A DNA stretch of 50,180 bases from Chryseobacterium candidae (lineage in GTDB: Bacteria > Bacteroidota > Bacteroidia > Flavobacteriales > Weeksellaceae). Location: NCBI RefSeq assembly GCF_004916905.1, contig NZ_SDLV01000014.1:1-50180 (forward strand), in the 5' to 3' direction. The position numbers were made by a program, and so were the translations under genes. The notes below the pieces were generated by a model that made no database searches, had not been told where the DNA came from, and worked only from the letters and a program-made list of their open reading frames with translations. Shown one piece after another: positions 33,815-41,571 of this stretch; position 1 is the stretch's first letter; every line of letters starts with the position of its first letter.

Positions 33815-34564
33815 TTATGGATTGGGTATTACGGTCATTTTTTGTCTTACCGCTTCATACAAAATCGCTCCACATGCTACAGATACATTCAGAGATTGAG
33901 TTTTTCCTTCAATAGGAAGTTTTATTTTTTCATCAGCATGATGCAATACTTCTTTAGAAATTCCGGTTTCTTCATTTCCCATAACAATAGCGCATGGCTC
34001 TGTCATATTAACATCATAAATTAATTTCTGAGCTTTTTCACTGGCTGCATACACAGAAATTCCGCTTTGCTGAAGGAAATCTACTGCATGAGCAAGGTTG
34101 TTTTCTTTACATATTTTAATGTTGTAAATAGCACCTGCAGAAGTTTTTATAGCATCGGAGTTAATAGGAGCTGCACCCTTTTCCGGAATGATAACCGCGT
34201 CTACTCCTACACATTCTGCCGTTCTGCAGATCGCACCGAAGTTTCTGACATCAGTAAGTCTGTCCAGGATTAAAAGAAAAGGTGTTTTTCCCTGTTCAAA
34301 TAATTGTGGAACAATATCCTCCACCTTATGAAACGGTACATCCGAAATAAAAGCAACCACACCCTGATGGTTTTTTCTTGTAAAACGGTTCAGTTTTTCA
34401 ACCGGAACATAATTGGGACGGATTTTATTTTTCGCTAAAATGGCTTTTAATTCAGCATAAATAGGACCCTGAAGTGCATTCTGCACAAAGATCTTGTCAA
34501 TCGTTTTTCCCGCTTCAATTGCTTCAATCACGGGACGCAGCCCGAAAATAAAATCGTCTTTCAT
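33815..34564 (-). CDS. rlmB: 23S rRNA 2'-O-methyltransferase (RlmB-type SpoU)
   Basis: This 249-aa SPOUT methyltransferase has an N-terminal substrate-binding domain (about 1-85; IFGLRPVIEAIEAGKTIDKI). The knotted catalytic domain shows motif 1 LDRLTDVRNFGAICRTAECV, motif 2 CAIVMGNEETGI and motif 3 LPIEGKTQSLNVSVACGAIL. RlmB methylates G2251 in the peptidyl-transferase P loop. Other TrmH-type targets cannot be excluded from sequence alone, but the length and N-terminal domain fit RlmB. Confidence 0.9.
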   Translation of the reverse strand: MKDDFIFGLRPVIEAIEAGKTIDKIFVQNALQGPIYAELKAILAKNKIRPNYVPVEKLNRFTRKNHQGVVAFISDVPFHKVEDIVPQLFEQGKTPFLLILDRLTDVRNFGAICRTAECVGVDAVIIPEKGAAPINSDAIKTSAGAIYNIKICKENNLAHAVDFLQQSGISVYAASEKAQKLIYDVNMTEPCAIVMGNEETGISKEVLHHADEKIKLPIEGKTQSLNVSVACGAILYEAVRQKMTVIPNP

Positions 34565-34584
34565 TGAAAATATATTATATAGTT

Positions 34585-34680
34585 ATAGAGTGAATTGTCA
34601 ATCGTGAATTTTACTTTGTAAGTCAATCTGCGGATGCATATTTACATTTGACTATTGACTTGCGCAGCAAGATTCACTAT
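34585..34680. repeat. imperfect inverted repeat between rlmB and DinB genes
   Basis: ATAG(AG)TGAAT at 34585-34595 faces ATTCACTAT at 34672-34680, with inner copies of GTCAAT/ATTGAC and TGCG/CGCA. The right arm overlaps the last codon of the DinB gene. It can form a long hairpin and looks like a dispersed intergenic repeat. Confidence 0.45.
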
Positions 34681-35150
34681 CTGCCTTTCTCTCCTAAAAT
34701 TGCTCTTTTTTGTGCCATCACATATCCGTAATGAAGGGTTTCATGCATATTGTTGAAGATGATAGCATCCTGTATGCTTTTCAGATCCATTCCGAAACTT
34801 GTGGTGTAAGGAGTGTAATCTGAGAAGAAATCACTGTCATAATCCTTCATTAAAATCTTTGAAGTTTCTGTAAGCAAAAATTCTAAATCTTCCACTTCAG
34901 ATTTCTGAACATTTAAGTTGGGTAAAGTTCCTTTCTTGTAGGTCTCAATCCAATACTTATCAATACGGAAAGGATTTCCGCTCAGGTAATAGTGCAGCAG
35001 CTGCTGTGTGGCAACAGTATGTGCAATATTCCAGTAGATATTGTTGTTGAAACCATCCGGAATCAGAATCAGGTCTTCATGAGAGGTATTCTGAAGGATA
35101 TCTAATAGGTTCTTTCTTACCTGTCTGTGTGCTTGAAAATGATAATTCAT
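34677..35150 (-). CDS. DinB family protein
   Basis: This 157-aa four-helix-bundle protein has the three metal-ligand histidines expected of the DinB/YfiT superfamily in IYWNIAHTVATQQLLHYYLS (about 41-60) and NNMHETLHYGYVMAQKRAIL (about 134-153). Members in other bacteria transfer or modify thiols such as bacillithiol, which fits the ypdA gene in this window, but many have unknown activity. Its 3' end overlaps an inverted repeat. Confidence 0.82.
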   Translation of the reverse strand: MNYHFQAHRQVRKNLLDILQNTSHEDLILIPDGFNNNIYWNIAHTVATQQLLHYYLSGNPFRIDKYWIETYKKGTLPNLNVQKSEVEDLEFLLTETSKILMKDYDSDFFSDYTPYTTSFGMDLKSIQDAIIFNNMHETLHYGYVMAQKRAILGEKGR

Positions 35151-35401
35151 TTTACAAAATTTTTAATCTCCAAAAATAGTTTAATAAACTGGAAATGACA
35201 ATTTTTGAACAGATGATTGAAGCAAAATTTATATATTTTTATGAAAAAAATTAATAATCTTATTGAGTTTTAAGCCTTCAGCAATTCATAACCTCGCATC
35301 AATGCCGGAATTTTTAACAAACTTTAACTCAAAAATGGCATTTATTATGTTGATTAATGCAAGTATTTATCAGAAATTTACCACTTATTTTAAATCAAGC
35401 T

Positions 35402-36406
35402 ATGTCAGAGATATATCAAGCTGAAGATATCCGCCAATTGACGGAAAAAGTAAAGGAAAAAAACTACTTATTTTCTCTTCTGAGACAGGAAATCAACAAA
35501 GTTATTATTGGACAGGAATACATGGTAGATCGTCTTTTGGTAGGACTTTTGGGAAATGGACACGTCCTTCTTGAAGGAGTACCGGGATTGGCTAAAACCT
35601 TAGCGATAAAAACATTGGCAGACGCTGTTCATGGAGATTTTTCAAGAATTCAGTTTACACCGGATTTACTTCCTGCTGATGTAGTAGGAACCATGATCTT
35701 TAATATCAGAGACAATGATTTTTCTATAAAAAAAGGGCCGGTATTTGCGAACTTTGTTTTAGCGGATGAGATCAACCGTGCGCCGGCAAAAGTACAGTCC
35801 GCTCTTTTGGAGGTTATGCAGGAAAAACAGGTGACAATTGGTGATGAAACCATGAAACTTCCAAAACCGTTCCTGGTATTGGCAACGCAGAACCCAATTG
35901 ATCAGGAAGGAACTTATTTGCTGCCTGAAGCACAAAGCGACCGTTTTATGTTGAAGTGTACGATCGATTATCCTGCTTTTGAAGACGAAAGACAGGTGAT
36001 GAGAATGGTTTCAACATCCCATCAGCCCACAGTGAAACCTGTCATTTCCCTTCAGGATATTGTAGATGCGAAAGAACTTATCAATCAGATTTATCTCGAC
36101 GAGAAAATTGAAAAATATATACTGGATATGGTGTTTGCAACACGTTATCCGGAAAATTACGGTCTTTCTGAGCTTAAAAATTATATCGGTTTCGGAGCTT
36201 CTCCAAGAGCATCCATTAACCTTGCTATTGCCTCAAGAGCCTATGCCTTCTTAAAAGGAAGAGCATTTGTAATTCCGGAAGATGTAAAAGCACTGGCAAA
36301 AGATGTATTAAGACACAGGATGGGCTTAACCTTTGAAGCTGAAGCAGAAGAAATTTCAACAGAAGAAATTATTAACAGAATTTTAGCAAAAATACAGGCA
36401 CCATAA
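35402..36406 (+). CDS. MoxR family AAA ATPase, first gene of the bat operon
   Basis: This ATPase of about 334 aa starts at the ATG giving MSEIYQAEDIRQLTEKVKEK; an earlier ATG would add a poorly conserved 15 residues. Walker A is EGVPGLAKT, Walker B VLADEINR, sensor 1 LATQNP, and the arginine-finger region follows (DRFMLKC). MoxR ATPases act as chaperones for VWA-domain proteins, and the batA and batB genes lie downstream. It overlaps the GNAT start by one base (TAATG), so the operon is translationally coupled. Confidence 0.92.
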   Translation: MSEIYQAEDIRQLTEKVKEKNYLFSLLRQEINKVIIGQEYMVDRLLVGLLGNGHVLLEGVPGLAKTLAIKTLADAVHGDFSRIQFTPDLLPADVVGTMIFNIRDNDFSIKKGPVFANFVLADEINRAPAKVQSALLEVMQEKQVTIGDETMKLPKPFLVLATQNPIDQEGTYLLPEAQSDRFMLKCTIDYPAFEDERQVMRMVSTSHQPTVKPVISLQDIVDAKELINQIYLDEKIEKYILDMVFATRYPENYGLSELKNYIGFGASPRASINLAIASRAYAFLKGRAFVIPEDVKALAKDVLRHRMGLTFEAEAEEISTEEIINRILAKIQAP

Positions 36407-36864
36407 TGAGTGATGTGATCATAAGAAAAGCAGTTCAGGAGGATTGTGCTCCTATGTTAGGTTTGATAAAAGAATTGGCAGAATATGAAAAAGCATTGCA
36501 TGAAGTAACCGTTAGTTTGGAGGATTTTACTCAGGATGGTTTCGGAGCTTCTCCCGTTTGGGGAGCTTTCGTGGCAGAATATGAAGGAGAAATAGTTGGA
36601 ATATCATTGTACTACGACAGATATTCAACATGGAAAGGAAGAAGGCTGTATCTGGAAGATCTGGTTGTGACAGAAAAACTGAGAGGAAAACAAATAGGAA
36701 AGAAATTATTTGATGCAACGCTGGAATATGGTAAAACCCATAATTACAGCGGAATGGTATTCCAGGTACTGAACTGGAATGAACCTGCCATCAATTTTTA
36801 TAAAAAATACAGCCCGAAGTTTGACAATGAGTGGTTGAATGTTTCTATTGAATTAAAAGATTAA
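36406..36864 (+). CDS. GNAT acetyltransferase, diamine/thialysine acetyltransferase-like
   Basis: This 152-aa GNAT protein has the acetyl-CoA loop RGKQIGKKLF (about 90-99). The flanking segments STWKGRRLYLEDLVV and VLNWNEPAINFYKKY closely resemble eukaryotic-type spermidine/thialysine acetyltransferases (SAT1/SAT2 pattern 'WKGRxxYLEDxxV ... DWNxxAxxxY'). Substrate in bacteria is unknown; polyamines or lysine analogues are candidates. It is inserted between moxR and the DUF58 gene and overlaps the moxR stop by one base, an unusual partner for a bat operon. Confidence 0.85.
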   Translation: MSDVIIRKAVQEDCAPMLGLIKELAEYEKALHEVTVSLEDFTQDGFGASPVWGAFVAEYEGEIVGISLYYDRYSTWKGRRLYLEDLVVTEKLRGKQIGKKLFDATLEYGKTHNYSGMVFQVLNWNEPAINFYKKYSPKFDNEWLNVSIELKD

Positions 36865-36918
36865 CCCCGAATTCCGCACTCAACATTAAACTTAGAATTT
36901 TAAACATTAAACTCGTCT

Positions 36919-37782
36919 ATGCAGATAAAAGATATTGTAAAAAAAGTAAAGCAGATTGAAATCCGTACCAGAAAAAAGACGGAGGCTGCTTTAATGGGAC
37001 AATATCACAGTGCCTTTAAAGGGCAGGGGATGACTTTCTCGGAAGTACGTCCCTACCAGTTTGGTGATGAGATCAGAAGAATCGACTGGAATAAAACCGC
37101 ACGTTTCCGTGAGCCATTTGTAAAAGTGATGGAAGAAGAAAGGGAATTGACAATGATGATTCTCGTTGATATTTCCGCTTCCATGGATTATGGGACAAAG
37201 GTTCAGCTGAAAAGGGAATACGTAGCCGAAATTGCGGCCAGTTTAGGCTTTTCAGCAGCAGGTAATAATGATAAAGTAGGGCTGATCTTGTTTGCTGATA
37301 AAGTATACAAAGTCATTCCTCCTCAAAAAGGAAGAAAACATATTCTTTCCATTATCAGTAATATTCTCACTGCAGATTATGTTCCGGCAGAATCTAAAAT
37401 AGACAAGGCAATGGAATATATGATGGGAATTTTTAAAAGAAAATCTCTGGTATTTCTGTTTTCAGATTTTGAGGATGCCTATGATTCCAAAATGCTGAGA
37501 GTAGCTTCAAAGAAACATCAGTTGCTGGGAATGAGGATTTATGATGAAAAAGATAATGAAATTCCTGACGTAGGATATGCCCGTTTACTTGATGTGGAAA
37601 CCGGAAAAGAAATATGGGCCAATACTTCCAGTGCAAGATGGCGATATACCTTCGCGGAAGCTCAAAAACAAAAACTGAGAGCCCTGGAAGAAGATTTTGC
37701 CAACAGCTCTGCCAGTTTTATGAATATCAATACCGGCTCAGATTATTCAAAATTATTGTATAATTACTTTCAGAAAAAATAA
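36919..37782 (+). CDS. DUF58 domain protein of the bat operon
   Basis: This 287-aa protein has the DUF58 signature SEVRPYQFGDEIRRIDWNKT (about 40-60), followed by a VWA-like fold with a MIDAS-like DISASMDYG (about 89-97). No signal peptide or transmembrane helix. DUF58 proteins almost always accompany MoxR and are its likely clients. It is placed in the standard order moxR-DUF58-batA-batB. Confidence 0.92.
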   Translation: MQIKDIVKKVKQIEIRTRKKTEAALMGQYHSAFKGQGMTFSEVRPYQFGDEIRRIDWNKTARFREPFVKVMEEERELTMMILVDISASMDYGTKVQLKREYVAEIAASLGFSAAGNNDKVGLILFADKVYKVIPPQKGRKHILSIISNILTADYVPAESKIDKAMEYMMGIFKRKSLVFLFSDFEDAYDSKMLRVASKKHQLLGMRIYDEKDNEIPDVGYARLLDVETGKEIWANTSSARWRYTFAEAQKQKLRALEEDFANSSASFMNINTGSDYSKLLYNYFQKK

Positions 37783-37839
37783 CATCGGGCTTTGCTCGTA
37801 ATTAAAAAACATGAGGCAGCTGCCTTTATTATTTTAACA

Positions 37840-38736
37840 TTGAGAAAAATACTTTTAATATTATCTTTTCTGATCTGTGCAAATGCTTTTTCACAGATAT
37901 TATCCTCTAACGTAGAAAAGAAGACTCTTGCTCTGGGAGAAATTAATCATCTTACCATAAAGATTGATAACCTTAATGAACAGCAGGTAACTTCGGCTGC
38001 CAAAAATGAGCTGCTCCCTTTTCATTTTGAAGAAACTAAAGACAGTATCGGACAAACGGCTAACACGTATGAAAGAAAGATAGAGTTTGCTGTTTTTGAA
38101 GAAGGAAAATTTACCATTCCGGAACTGGAATTCAAAGTAGGAGATCGAATACTTAAAACGATTCCTTATGAAATAGATGTCATTAATACAGCTCAAAAAG
38201 CAGATCAGATCAATGATATCATGAATAACAAGCAGGTGAAACTTGAACCCAAAGATTACTGGGAGCTTTACAAGTTTTATATTCTTGCAGCATTGGCAGG
38301 GATTGCACTGGTCATTGCCATTATTATGTTTGTAAAATGGGGAAGAAAATCAAAGAGTTCCCCTGTAGTGGCTACCAATCAGACCTTAAAAGAACTTGAT
38401 TCCCTTAAAAAGAAAAAATATATTGAAGGCGGAAACTTCCGTTCATTTTATGTGGAACTGATCGATATTTCCAGAACCTTCATTACAAAACAATACCGCC
38501 TTCCGGCAGATGTACTTCTTACTGATGACCTTATAGATGTCATGAAAAAAAATAATACAATCTCGCAGGACAACGAAAAAATAATAGAAGATGTATTTCT
38601 TAGAGGAGACCTGGTGAAATTTGCCAAAACATTCCCGGATCAGGAAACCATGGAAAGAGATTTTGCCAATATCAGGGATTTTGTGAAAAGATCATCCAAA
38701 GATTTAGAATTTGAAAACTTAAGAAAGGATGTTTAA
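37840..38736 (+). CDS. exported membrane-anchored protein of the bat operon
   Basis: This protein of about 298 aa starts at a TTG codon (37840) that gives a classic signal peptide, MRKILLILSFLICANAFSQ; the open frame continues upstream from another TTG (37792) without resemblance to a signal. An extracytoplasmic beta-rich region (about 20-140) resembles a BatD-type N-terminal domain. One transmembrane helix follows (about 146-168; ILAALAGIALVIAIIMFVKW), then a cytoplasmic helical tail (FRSFYVELIDISRTFITKQY). Its position between DUF58 and batA is that of an unnamed conserved Bat protein. It overlaps batA by 8 nt. Confidence 0.8.
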   Translation: MRKILLILSFLICANAFSQILSSNVEKKTLALGEINHLTIKIDNLNEQQVTSAAKNELLPFHFEETKDSIGQTANTYERKIEFAVFEEGKFTIPELEFKVGDRILKTIPYEIDVINTAQKADQINDIMNNKQVKLEPKDYWELYKFYILAALAGIALVIAIIMFVKWGRKSKSSPVVATNQTLKELDSLKKKKYIEGGNFRSFYVELIDISRTFITKQYRLPADVLLTDDLIDVMKKNNTISQDNEKIIEDVFLRGDLVKFAKTFPDQETMERDFANIRDFVKRSSKDLEFENLRKDV

Positions 38737-39721
38737 TTTTGAGTTTTACAGCCCATGGTTTTTGCTGCTTTTTCTGCTGTTTATTCCACTTTTAATTAAG
38801 GATATTGGAAGAAATAAAAGAAAAGGTATAAAAGTTCCTACGGTAAAAAATATGGATCATAGCGGCGGCATCCAGGGTGTACTTTTTTTACTGAAAATTT
38901 CGAAGTATATCATTCTTTCTGCGTTGATTATTGCCATGGCAAGACCGAGAACGTTTACGATTTCTCAGGACAGAGATGATACAAAAGGGGTTGATATTAT
39001 GTTATCTATTGATGTTTCCTTAAGTATGCTGGCAAAAGATCTCACTCCGGACAGAATCACAGCATTGAAAGATATTGCTGTGAAATTTGTCCAGAAACGC
39101 CCGAACGACAGAATAGGTGTGGTTGCTTATGCGGCTGAAGCTTTTACTAAAGTTCCGGTTACCTCAGATCATCAGGTCGTTATTGATGAAATTAAAAATC
39201 TGAATTCTGCAGGTCTTGAGCCTGGAACAGCTATCGGAGAAGGTCTTTCCGTAGCGGTGAATCATTTGATTAAAAGCAAAGCCAAAAGTAAAGTAATCAT
39301 TCTGATGACGGATGGCGTAAGCAATATTCAGAATGCAATTCCTCCACAGATCGCAGCTGAACTGGCAAAAAATAATAATATCAAGGTATATTCAATAGGA
39401 ATAGGAACCAATGGTTATGCACTGATGCCGACATCTCAGGATATTTTTGGAGACCTTATTTTTACGGAAACAGAGGTTACCATTGATGAAAATACCTTGA
39501 GAGAAATAGCACAGACAACGGGAGGTAAATATTTCAGAGCTACCTCAAACAGCAGTCTGGAAGAAGTATATAACGAGATCAACCAGCTGGAAAAATCTGA
39601 TGTAAAGGTTTCCAAGCTGTACAATTATGAAGAATATTTTAAAATATTCCTTTGGATTGCACTGGCTATATTGGTGTTGGATGCATTGTTGAGATGGGTG
39701 TTTTATAAAATTTTAAGCTGA
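38729..39721 (+). CDS. batA: BatA, VWA-domain membrane protein
   Basis: This 330-aa protein has two N-terminal hydrophobic segments (about 7-20 and 50-68) and a VWA domain (about 88-290) with MIDAS MLSIDVSLSMLAKDLTPDRI and LMTDGVSN. A C-terminal transmembrane helix closes it (IFLWIALAILVLDALL). The Bat (Bacteroides aerotolerance) proteins are needed for oxygen or stress tolerance in some species; their molecular action is unsettled. The start overlaps the preceding gene by 8 nt and its stop overlaps batB by one base (TGATG). Confidence 0.92.
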   Translation: MFNFEFYSPWFLLLFLLFIPLLIKDIGRNKRKGIKVPTVKNMDHSGGIQGVLFLLKISKYIILSALIIAMARPRTFTISQDRDDTKGVDIMLSIDVSLSMLAKDLTPDRITALKDIAVKFVQKRPNDRIGVVAYAAEAFTKVPVTSDHQVVIDEIKNLNSAGLEPGTAIGEGLSVAVNHLIKSKAKSKVIILMTDGVSNIQNAIPPQIAAELAKNNNIKVYSIGIGTNGYALMPTSQDIFGDLIFTETEVTIDENTLREIAQTTGGKYFRATSNSSLEEVYNEINQLEKSDVKVSKLYNYEEYFKIFLWIALAILVLDALLRWVFYKILS

Positions 39722-40728
39722 TGAGTTGGTCTTTAGGAAATTATTGGTATTTATTTTTGCTGTTGCTTCTGCCGCTGTTAGCTTCTTTCTTGATCCGTTT
39801 TTTACAATGGAGAAAGAAGAAGAGAGAAATTTTTGCAGGTAGCCAGTTTCATGATAATTTATTCGAAAAGAGTTCGGGATTTACAAAATTTTTCCCCGCC
39901 TTATATTTATTGGGAACATTGTTCCTTATATTCTCTATCATTGACCTTCTGAACGGTTCAGAAGAGGTAAAAAGTACCCAAAAACTGAACAATGTGATCT
40001 TTATGCTGGATGTATCCAATTCTATGAACGCTGAAGATATAGATCCAAGCCGTTTGACAGAAGCCAAAAATCTGATGCTGGCTACCATGAAGAAAATGAA
40101 TAATGACAAGGTAGGTATCGTGATTTTTGCAGGAAATGCCATGTCTATTATGCCTCTGACAACAGATTATAATTCTGCCGAAACTTATATCAGCGGTATT
40201 GAAACCAGCTCTATGCAGATTCAGGGAACAGATTTTCTGAAAGGAATGCAGGCTGCTGCTGAAAAATTTAAAAATGTAAGCAAAGGATCCAGAAAAGTAA
40301 TTCTTTTGAGTGACGGTGAAGATAATGAAGGAAATGATAATGCTGCCATCAGATTGGCTAATAAAGAAGGAATAAGCATTACTTCTGTAGGAGTGGGTAC
40401 AGATGAAGGTGCTCCGGTTCCGGAATATGTGTTCGGACAGCTGATGGGTTATAAAACCGATGCCAACGGAGGTACGGTGATTTCAAAAAGACAGACAGAA
40501 GCATTAAAGAAAATGGCTGAATCTACAGACGGAACTTATATTGACGGAAATAATATCAATGAAGCTCCGGACAGAATTGTAGAAGCAGTTAATAAAAAAT
40601 CTGCCGGTGCGGAAACTATGGTGAAATCGCAAAATGCCAATCATTATTACCAGTATTTTCTTGCAGTATCTCTTCTGTTTTTCTTTTTAATTTATATTTT
40701 TAATCCCAAAAAAGACTTTAATGTGTAG
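39721..40728 (+). CDS. batB: BatB, VWA-domain membrane protein
   Basis: This 335-aa paralogue of BatA has the same topology: two N-terminal helices (YWYLFLLLLLPLLASFLIRF; FFPALYLLGTLFLIFSIIDL), VWA with MIDAS FMLDVSNSMNAEDIDPSRLT and LLSDGEDNEGNDN, and a C-terminal helix (YFLAVSLLFFFLIYIF). The MIDAS ligands (DxSxS, later T and D) are intact, so it should bind a divalent metal and a protein partner, presumably BatA or BatC. It is translationally coupled to batA. A 99-nt gap with its own -7 box precedes batC. Confidence 0.92.
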   Translation: MSWSLGNYWYLFLLLLLPLLASFLIRFLQWRKKKREIFAGSQFHDNLFEKSSGFTKFFPALYLLGTLFLIFSIIDLLNGSEEVKSTQKLNNVIFMLDVSNSMNAEDIDPSRLTEAKNLMLATMKKMNNDKVGIVIFAGNAMSIMPLTTDYNSAETYISGIETSSMQIQGTDFLKGMQAAAEKFKNVSKGSRKVILLSDGEDNEGNDNAAIRLANKEGISITSVGVGTDEGAPVPEYVFGQLMGYKTDANGGTVISKRQTEALKKMAESTDGTYIDGNNINEAPDRIVEAVNKKSAGAETMVKSQNANHYYQYFLAVSLLFFFLIYIFNPKKDFNV

Positions 40729-40813
40729 AATTCCTTTATTTATAGAAGAAATTCTACAACTACTTTAACCGAATTTTAACAAATAAAACTCTGTTTCTTA
40801 ACATATAAAGGAA

Positions 40814-40821
40814 TAATTTTG
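40814..40821 (+). promoter_or_regulatory. -7 box before batC
   Basis: An exact TAATTTTG followed by CA lies 7-14 nt before the ATG at 40828. This could give batC-batD an internal, nearly leaderless promoter. The -33 region has only TGTTT and no TTG at standard distance. Confidence 0.4.
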
Positions 40822-40827
40822 CAAGTG

Positions 40828-41571
40828 ATGAATACTAAAATCATATTTTTATCGTTTATTGTTGCCCTTTCGTTCTCAGGCGTCATGTTTGGGCAGGAAA
40901 GCTATAGAAATTTAGTGTATGAAGGCAATCAGAAATTTGACGGTAAAGATTATGAAGGTGCCTCCTCCAAATATATGGAAGCGATAAAATCCAATGATAA
41001 AGATTTTACCGCTCATTACAATATGGGGAACGCATTGTATAAAAGTAAAAAATACGAAGAAGCAAAAGCTGAGTTTGAAAAAGCAGAAAAACTTTCACAG
41101 ACACTTCCCGATAAAACGGCTGCTCTTCATAATTTAGGGAATGCTTATATGCAGATGAATCAGCCGGAAAAAGCTGCTGATTATTATAAAAAAGCTTTGA
41201 AGCAGGATCCCCACAGTGAGGTAACGAGAAAAAATTATGAGATTGCCAAACTGAAAGAGAAAGAAAAACAACAGCAAAAAAACGAACAGAATAACTCAGG
41301 AAAAGGCGGCGGCGGAAATGATCAGAACAAAGAGGATGATCAGAAAGGCGACAAAGACAAAAAACAGGATCAGGGTAACGGCCCACAAAACGAAGGTAAA
41401 AGTGACCAGGGTGACAATCCTAAGCAGAATCAAAATAATGAAGGCAGAATGCCAAAAAATCTTGAAAATGCGATCTTAGATAAAATAAACGAAAAAGAAA
41501 AAGAAACCGCCAGAAGAATTTTAAATAAAAATTCTTATTCGATGCCTGAAAGCAACGAGAATGATTGGTGA
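40828..41571 (+). CDS. batC: BatC, TPR protein
   Basis: This exported protein of about 247 aa starts at the ATG giving MNTKIIFLSFIVALSFSGVM; an upstream TTG at 40819 is inside the -7 box and is rejected. The signal peptide ends near MFGQ. Three TPR repeats follow (about 27-130; AHYNMGNALYKSKKYEEAKA, ALHNLGNAYMQMNQPEKAAD). The C-terminal third is low-complexity, rich in Lys, Gln, Asn, Gly and Asp (about 145-215), ending in a short helical tail. TPR proteins in bat operons are thought to scaffold BatA/BatB. The stop overlaps the batD ATG (TGATG). Confidence 0.9.
   Translation: MNTKIIFLSFIVALSFSGVMFGQESYRNLVYEGNQKFDGKDYEGASSKYMEAIKSNDKDFTAHYNMGNALYKSKKYEEAKAEFEKAEKLSQTLPDKTAALHNLGNAYMQMNQPEKAADYYKKALKQDPHSEVTRKNYEIAKLKEKEKQQQKNEQNNSGKGGGGNDQNKEDDQKGDKDKKQDQGNGPQNEGKSDQGDNPKQNQNNEGRMPKNLENAILDKINEKEKETARRILNKNSYSMPESNENDW

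Noticed and set aside
41006..41386. 126-aa minus-strand frame in batC
   Set aside because: Shadow of the TPR and low-complexity part of batC.
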